Source of the DNA: Casuarina equisetifolia | Lineage: Eukaryota > Streptophyta > Magnoliopsida > Fagales > Casuarinaceae | Length of the DNA: 64,000 nt | Assembly (NCBI GenBank): GCA_028551475.1 | Contig: CM052361.1 | Location: 25,867,491 to 25,931,490, forward strand | Direction: 5' to 3' | Shown here: piece by piece, positions 57,689 through 64,000 of the stretch | How the letters are laid out: the number at the start of each line of letters is the position of its first letter | Position numbering within the stretch: position 1 is the first letter of the stretch | The notes under the pieces: generated by a model | The model's input: the letters and a program-made list of their open reading frames with translations, nothing else | The model's database searches: none | Told to the model about the DNA's origin: nothing | Made by a program: the position numbers and the translations under genes

Positions 57689-58023
57689 ATGTCGTCCTCG
57701 AAGAAGATTCGAGGTCGACGAGGTCGTCGCGCTGGAGTCGCAGACGATCAAGAACATGATCAAGGACAACTGCGCAAAAACGGAATTCCTTTCCCGAATG
57801 TTACGAGCAACATCTTGGCCAAGGTCATTCAGTACTGCAAGAAGCACGTCAAGGCATTGAACCCCAAGAACCGCACTTCTGAAGACAATCTTAAGAACTG
57901 GGAAAACGAGTTCGTCAAGGTTGACCAGGCGACGCTTTTCGAACTCATCCTGGCGGCAAAATACTTGAATATCAGAAGCCTTCTGGATTTGACATGCCAG
58001 ACCGCAGCAGACATGATCAAGGA
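57689..58023 (+). pseudogene. SKP1-like (ASK) pseudogene, C-terminally truncated
   Basis: Starts MSSSKKI like plant SKP1 genes, then lacks the codons for about ten residues (the TLKSSDGEA region). The following [20 protein letters not shown] codons are therefore read in another frame and appear as [20 protein letters not shown]. One A missing at about 57779 restores the frame at [20 protein letters not shown]. The core continues to CQTAADMIK near 58023 and then changes to unrelated sequence, so the F-box-binding C-terminus is lost. The frame stays open to 58237, but the product could not fold as SKP1. A plausible old 5' UTR lies at 57580-57688. Confidence 0.85.
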
Positions 58024-58231
58024 CATTAAAGAAAGTAACTGCCTGGAAAATAAGCATACATGTCAACATGGTAAAGAAAAGTCTAAGATGGCCCCCTCCT
58101 ATGCCATTTCTCCTAGCCTGCCTTTAGTTGAAATTGAAAAAGTTTCTGCTCCTCACTCTACGCTGAAGCCTCTGAAACAATCTCTTGAGATATACTACAT
58201 CTTCAAAATCAAATTCAAACTCAAAACAAAC

Positions 58232-60133
58232 TGTTGATACACAACGGTCTCTTTGTCACTCTTGTATATAAGTGATACCTGTATAATCCTTTCGTTTATC
58301 CTTTTTACACCTTGTAAACATTTGTTCTTGTTGTTTTGAATATAAGGTTCAGTTCAACTCCCTTGAGATTTCTTGTCTTTCTCTATTTTTCTTTATGGTA
58401 TCGAACCATCCAAGGTAACTGTAACCTTTGTCTTTGAAGAACAAACCCCTCTTTTTTTTCCCATCCTAAAAAAAAAAAAAAAAAACCAAGAAAAAAGGGG
58501 CCTGCCCTTCCTTTTTTTTTTCCATTCTTCAGAAACCTTTTTTCTCTCTTTTCATGGCTTCCAGGTCCTCCGAAACCAGTCCTTTGTACCCCTATCCCAA
58601 TAACATCAACGTTACCACCTTTCTCAATATTAAACTCATGGAAACCAACTACCTCCCGTGGGTTACTCAAGTTAAGACCCTTGCCAAATCCCATAAGCTT
58701 CTTAGCTTTCTTACTAGAGAAACAACTAAACCTTCTCCAAAAATTATTGTTAATGGCAAGGAAGAACCCAACCCAACCTTTATTGCTTGGGAACAAACCG
58801 ATGATCTCCTTCGGTCTTGGATTATTGGCTCTCTTTCCGAAGACATCTTTGAGTTAGAAACTACCTCTAAAATCTGGCCTACTTTGGCAAACCGTTTTGC
58901 CAAAAAATCATAAACACGGGAGTATGCCTTGCTCTCCCAACTTAATCACCTTGAAAATGGCACCCGCCCTTTTTCAGCTTACCTTCATGACTTTCAAGCC
59001 CTTCTGAATCAACTTTCATCGCTCATAAGGCCTCTATCTGATACTGGTAAGACGTATAGCCTTCTTGAAGGACTAGGTAGAGAATATAAGCCCTTTCGGG
59101 TGATTATGTCTCAACCACCTCTCCCTTCCTTTGATGAGGTAGTCACTCAACTCCAAGTCTTTGAGGATCGACTTGTTCACTACAGCCATTCTTCCAACGA
59201 CAACTCTGTCTTTGTTGCTAATAGACACCAACGTGGTGGTGGTGGACGCAATCAATCTCAGGGTGGCCACTCTAGTGCTAACTTCTCCTCACAAGGACGT
59301 GGCTTCTCTCCTGCTACTCAAAACAATAGGAATGCCCCACGTAAACCACCCCTATAGCAATCCTCTAACTCTCACTTAGCTCCATCACATCCACAAAATC
59401 AAGGTACACGAACTCCTGTTGTCTACCAAATCTGCTTGCGTCGTGGTCACGCTGCTATGCAGTGTTATAAACATTTCGATCATAGCTTTCAACTTCAAGA
59501 TGTTCCTGCTGTTCTCACTGTTCAACATGATAATAATCTTACTGACCATGATTGGGTGGCTAATTCTGGCGCCTCCTCTCGTGTTGTGGATGATCCAGGT
59601 AAATGGGAAACTTCTATTCCATATACTGGTTCCGACAACATTATGGTTGGAGATAGCTCTATTGTTCCCATTACCCATATTGTGGACACTACCTTAAATG
59701 GTTCTATTCCCCTTAAATCTGTCCTTGTTGCACTTGCTATTTAGAAGGACCTTCTCTCTATCTCTCAACTTACAACTAATTTTCCATGTACTGTTGAGTT
59801 TAATCCCTCTTCCTTTTGTATAAAGGATTTGCAAAGCAAGAAGATCCTAGCACAGGGAGTTAAGCGCGGAAATCTTTATTTGCTGCCCACCCATAATGAT
59901 TCTGCTCTCTTTTCCACTCGGCAACGAGTTGTGTCTTAGAGTACTTGGCATTCACATCTTTGTCATCCTCGTGCAAATGTTCTTGCCTCTCTCAAGAAAC
60001 ATCACTTAGTTTCTATTCACGACTCCTCCATGTCTTTGTGTCCTCACTGTCAAGCTAGGAAGAGCACCAAACTTCCTCTTTTGCTGTTTCAACATAGAGC
60101 AATGTTCCCACTAGAAAGGGTTCACTCTGACTT
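58232..60133 (+). mobile_element. Ty1/copia fossil: LTR, gag, zinc knuckle, protease, start of integrase
   Basis: An LTR-like stretch beginning tgttgataca ends near a tRNA-Met-type primer site (tggtatcgaacc at 58396). Gag follows (MASRSSETSPLYPYPNNINV; LLSQLNHLENGTRPFSAYLH; VIMSQPPLPSFDEVVTQLQV). Then come a CCHC knuckle (CLRRGHAAMQC), protease (WVANSGASSRVVDDPG) and the pre-integrase block (TWHSHLCHPR-like; LCPHCQARKSTKLP; ERVHSDL), where it stops at a LINE. It has only a few breaks and so looks younger than the other copia remnants. The rest of pol is missing. Confidence 0.85.
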
Positions 60134-61333
60134 AAACACCGCTGTAGAGGTCTTTGAAATAATGATTCTGTTGAGTATCTCCATAACCAATACAAATAAA
60201 TATGGAGATAAGGGATCACCTTGTCGAAATCCATTAGTGCCTTTAAAGTATCCTGCATGTTCTCCATTGAAATTGATTGAAAATCTTGTGGTAGTAATAC
60301 ACTCACTGATAAGATCAACCAAGTATTGGGGGGTGTTAATGGCTTTCAAAACTCTCAATACTGCATCCCATTTGACCATGTCATATGCTTTCATAAGATC
60401 AATTTTTATGGCCACGCATTTACCTTTGTCTCCCTTGTGATAGTTATGCAAAAGTTTCTGGCAAAGCATAATATTCTCTGAAATCTGTCGCCCTTTAATG
60501 AAAGCTGTTTGATTAGGACTAACCACTGAAGGTAAAATGAGGCTTATCCTTTCAGCAAGCATCTTAGAAATGATTTTATATATAACATTACAACATGCTA
60601 TTAGTCAGTAATCCTTGGTGCAACTTGGATTGGGAACTTTAGGGACTAAAGAGAGTAATGTTGAATTTGTAGCTTTCAACAAGTTCCTAGAAGAGAAGAC
60701 CTCTAATACAGCATCTTCTACATCCCTTCCAATGATAGGCCATGCTTTCTTATAAAACAAACTATTATAACCATCAGGCCTAAGAGCTTTAAAATCATGA
60801 ATGCCCCAAAGTGCTTTAATAACATCAGAACGTTCAAAATTTGGCAAATTAAGCAATTCACTAATGTCCTCCTAGAATAGAGAAGCATACCTTTCAGAGT
60901 TGATAGGAATACTTCTAGAGTTGTCAAGAATTGACTGATAATAGGAAATAATAGCAAATCTCAATTCCTGCTCATCTGTAATAACAGAGCCATCCTCTAG
61001 CACCAGTTTGTTGATCTTGTTTTGAGCTCTCCTCCGCATCAATGATGCAAAGAAAATCTTACTGTTGTTATCCCCTTCTTTTAACCATATGTTCCTTGAC
61101 TTTTGTTTGAGAAGGATTTCTTTATGTTTACTCATAGCAAGGAGTTGCTCAAGTTGTGATTTCTCCTCAGAACGTGTATATGGATAATAAGGATTAATCT
61201 CTAACCTGCTCTGAATTTGCTTTAAACTTTCTCTTGCATCCTTCACCTTCTGGTGCAAATCTCCAAAATGGGTGGCATTGAGTTTCTTGAGAGAAGGCTT
61301 TAAAGCTTTTAATTTTTGCATAACTTGAAACAT
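60134..61333 (-). mobile_element. LINE ORF2, reverse transcriptase part (3'-truncated)
   Basis: Reads from a linker (LKPSLKKLNATHFGDLHQKV; SRNIWLKEGDNNSKIFFASL) through the reverse transcriptase blocks YKIISKMLAERISLILPSVV, SPNQTAFIKGRQISENIMLC, KIDLMKAYDMVKWDAVLRVL and GFRQGDPLSPYLFVLVMEIL to NRIIISKTSTAVFK, then ends in copia sequence at about 60134. The catalytic FADD block and the whole 3' half are missing. In-frame stops occur near 60871 and 60602. For a LINE, losing the 3' end while keeping the 5' end is unusual. Confidence 0.9.
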
Positions 61334-61458
61334 TTTTGAGCCATTTATTTCTTATTGCCATACTAAACTCACTGTATCCAGAAAATCTGAGCAATCAGTC
61401 TAAAAATTAAAGAATCTGAATGGAGATTTCTTCCTGCTTGTGTCATTTCCAAATTGTA

Positions 61459-62154
61459 CTAAACATGGAGAATGATCCGATACACCAGGAAGTAAAATTC
61501 AATTGTGAATCTATCAAAGTGAAGCACCCATTTTGCATTAGTAAAGACCCTATCAATTTTGCTAGCTCGAAGATTAGTTCTTGAGCATTTGTTTGTCCAT
61601 GTGAATAAAGGACCATAGAATTGAGGTTCAATCAATGTTATATTCTCAACCATTTCATTTAAATTCTCCAGTCCTTGTGTCCATCTAACGTTTGGGCCAA
61701 TTTGCTCATTGATATTCCGTATTTCATTGAAATCTCCCATGAGTAACCAAGGAATATTGTTTACATTCAGAGTATCAAAACTTTTAAGGTCAGCCCATAA
61801 CTCTCTACGTTCAACTTCTAAGTTACTTGCATATATGGCAGACAACAAGTAAGGGTGCATACCTGGCTTTTCAATGAGGCAATGGATGACTTGAGATGAG
61901 GAACCTTTAACTGTAAATTGTAATTCTGAGGCTTTCCAAAAAACCCAAATTCTACCAAGACTACTAGAATTGTAGTTATGAATATATTTCCAATCCGGAA
62001 ATCCAAACTTCAAGAGTGCATTTGCATTTTCTTCTTTAACTCTATGTTCAATCAAAATAATAATATGGGGGGAATGGGATAAAACAAATTTTGCTACTTC
62101 CCTTATTCTAGGGCTTTTATTTAAGCCCCTTACATTCCATGAAAGTACTTTCAT
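61459..62154 (-). mobile_element. LINE ORF2, endonuclease domain
   Basis: Starts MKVLSWNVRGLNKSPRIREV, the first block of the apurinic-type endonuclease of plant LINEs, with WLLMGDFNEI (catalytic Asp-Asn) and SKIDRVFTN further on. A one-base frameshift near 61500 moves the last conserved block (LPGVSDHSPCLVQFGND, with the catalytic Asp-His) into another frame, and a stop follows at 61459. It overlaps the end of ORF1 by a few bases, the usual LINE arrangement. Confidence 0.9.
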
Positions 62155-63647
62155 TTATTGGGAGGTTGATTCTCGTCCCCCATTAACCCAAAATCTCCAA
62201 TAAGACCTATGGTGGTGGAAAGTGTTTCCTCCGCTAGTATCACAAACTTATTTTCAGAGATGACTTTTTGCTCCTTTCCTTTTTTCTTTCCAGAATAATT
62301 TGACTTTGTAGTACCTGGGGAAGAGTCAGAAATACCTACTATTTCTTTTGGTTGAACAACAAAACATCTTTCAGTGTCCTTTGCAATAGTAGTTGACCTT
62401 ACATCTTGAAAGTCATTTTGAATGGTTTGGGTATTCTTTCCAAGAACCTTTGTATTGGGCCTCATATCTTGAGTTTCATTCTGGGTAGCTTGACCTGGTG
62501 GATTCACATTTCTTTTAGGAACCCAAACTTCTTTTCTTTTTGGATTACATTCTTTGTGTCCAAAGCAATTGCATACTTTACATTTCATAGGAACCCAACA
62601 ATAATCAACTTGTACCTCATATGGTTCCTCTTTACCCATGTCTATTTCAAATTTTTCAGGGAAATCACTATTAATATCCATCAAGATATACACTTTTGCA
62701 TATGATAATCGAAGCTTTTATTCTGTTGCTTTATCCATGTATAGCGGTTTTCCTAACACACTACTTACATAACTCATTCCTGTATTGGTCCATAGCACAT
62801 GAGGGACATTATATAATCGAAACCAAATGGGAACTGCAGAAATTTTTGCCTTTTCCAATCTAATGAAAGGATGCCATTTCTGAAGGAAAAGTGGTCGACC
62901 TGCAATATCCCATACTCCTACTTCCATAACCTCTTCCATTTTCTTAATATTTGAGAAGCGAAAGAAAAAGAAACCATCTTCAGTCGCTAAAACGTCAGAT
63001 ATGTTTTCTTTTCCCCATAATTTTTCCACAAGTCCTTTCACCAAATAATAAGAGATATTGTCCATTAAGAAATATCCCACAAGACAATTTTCAAAGTGAT
63101 TTTTACCTTCATCAATAGCCTCTAGAGGAGGCTTTATAACAAGTTTGTTTCCCTTCATGGAAGGAGGATGATAATCTAATTTAGCTGTTTTCAGAATATT
63201 ACCCATTGCACTATGTTTCCAAGACACCCCATCTCCACTAATAAGTGCATTAGTTTTTTGACTATTTGTTGCAACTATAGAGATATTCTCTTGAACTTTG
63301 TCAACAACACTAACAATTTCTACTTGAGATAATCCTTTACTACTTCCAAGTTCATCAACGTTATCCAAAGTATGAGTATCAGTACTTTTACCTGAATCAT
63401 CAATGCTTGATTTGAAAAGTGAAGCCGCAATTTCTACTGCCAATTCAAATTTTGTAGCATTTGAGACACTTTCCCCATTCATAGGAACTTTATCACTTCG
63501 AGTACGTGCCATCAATTCTGCATTTATAGAATCAATTGTTCGGGAAACTCGTCTTCTATTGACAGAGAGTAACTCGGGATCGATACGGGCTACCAATCTG
63601 ACCATAGACAGATTTAAAAAGAAGACTAAATTGATGTCTGCAACCAC
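62151..63647 (-). mobile_element. LINE ORF1 (DUF4283 and zinc knuckle), one in-frame stop
   Basis: A single frame from 63647 to 62151 is interrupted by one TAA at 62718-62720. The N-terminal part is low complexity. DUF4283 follows (ENCLVGYFLMDNISYYLVKG; GVWDIAGRPLFLQKWHPFIR; PIWFRLYNVPHVLW), then the zinc knuckle CKVCNCFGHKEC, two residues shorter between His and the last Cys than the usual plant form, and a basic, variable tail ending GDENQPPNK. ORF1 proteins bind the element's RNA. The 5' UTR may continue to the window edge (63648-64000). Confidence 0.88.
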
Positions 63648-64000
63648 CTTCTCCTACTTTTCCTGCCTTTTGAGTCTTTGTGGGCTCCCTTATCTTTCCG
63701 TCACCCTTTTTGTCATCCCTTCACCGTTGAAATCAATAAACTTTGACAACACCGAAACTAGAAAAGTCTTCCCTCTTTTGATTCTCCCAAAACCAAACAC
63801 AGCAATCTATGCAGAAAGGGGAGGAAATCTCAATCCCGTCCTACCCAAATTCCGACGCCAGTTTTTTTGTTCCCCGTCTAACGAGAGAAAAGTCGCCTCT
63901 CAGATTTTTCTCCCATTGTCAAGCAAAACTACTTCCAAAACTACTCGTTCAACCCGTTGCCACCCCAGGTTCACACCCGCATGCCGCCACTCACCACCAC
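63648..64000 (-). mobile_element. Probable 5' UTR of the LINE
   Basis: C-rich on the plus strand and less AT-rich than average, with no open frame. The position upstream of ORF1 suggests the LINE 5' UTR and internal promoter, but there is no second copy to define its end. Confidence 0.45.

Noticed and set aside
57662-58069. 135-codon minus-strand frame
   Set aside because: Antisense shadow of the SKP1-like sequence.
58383-58796. 137-codon minus-strand frame
   Set aside because: Antisense to the copia leader and gag; the plus strand clearly encodes gag.
1-64000. CRISPR array, operon or bacterial-type defence system
   Set aside because: The window is plant nuclear DNA; the regular repeats found are microsatellites, minisatellites and LTRs, with no spacer structure.

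Overview
This is a stretch of plant nuclear DNA, almost certainly from a eudicot. The evidence is two single-exon DUF4220/DUF594 membrane-protein genes (a plant-specific family), two SKP1-like (ASK) pseudogenes, plant-type LINEs whose ORF1 has a DUF4283 and zinc-knuckle layout, an Athila-like Ty3/gypsy element with a tRNA-Asp-type primer site, and several Ty1/copia remnants. The species cannot be named from the sequence. Base composition is AT-rich and most of the window is nested, decayed repeats. Only two genes look intact.

Layout. 1-6.8 kb: a large inverted repeat (arms 442-1850 and 3614-5025); the right arm sits inside a decayed LINE reverse transcriptase. 7.0-13.0 kb: intact DUF4220 gene A (minus strand) with its flanks. 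13.3-15.4 kb: LINE tails in both orientations. 15.5-19.8 kb: unrecognised, partly exon-like DNA and small repeats. 19.8-25.1 kb: a second DUF4220 unit, now a pseudogene whose N-terminal half is gone, its place taken by LINE pieces and a third copy of the inverted-repeat sequence. 25.8-26.7 kb: two short tails of a second LINE family. 27.6-33.5 kb: gypsy and copia fossils, with an SKP1 pseudogene at 29.7-30.2 kb. 34.8-38.0 kb: a 314-bp tandem duplication and a solo Athila-type LTR. 38.2-43.0 kb: a copia fossil that carries a third DUF4220 remnant inside its integrase region. 43.0-49.3 kb: an Athila-like element with gag but no recognisable pol. 49.6-54.3 kb: intact DUF4220 gene D. 54.5-57.5 kb: a 41-bp minisatellite, a copia LTR piece and a near-perfect hairpin. 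57.7-64.0 kb: a second SKP1 pseudogene, then a copia 5' part joined directly to a 5'-complete but 3'-truncated LINE.

The unifying theme is an old local array of at least four DUF4220 units (A intact, B pseudogene, C remnant, D intact), all on the minus strand and duplicated with their flanks, later expanded and broken up by retroelements. The two intact copies are probably expressed membrane proteins. Each has a splice-acceptor-like site just upstream of the ATG, which suggests a 5'-UTR intron. No self-evident new multi-gene system was found. The most unusual structures are the 1.4-kb inverted repeat (a possible hairpin-RNA source), the DUF4220 fragment within a copia element, the gag-only Athila-like element with a partly inverted LTR, and two LINE copies broken at the same codon.
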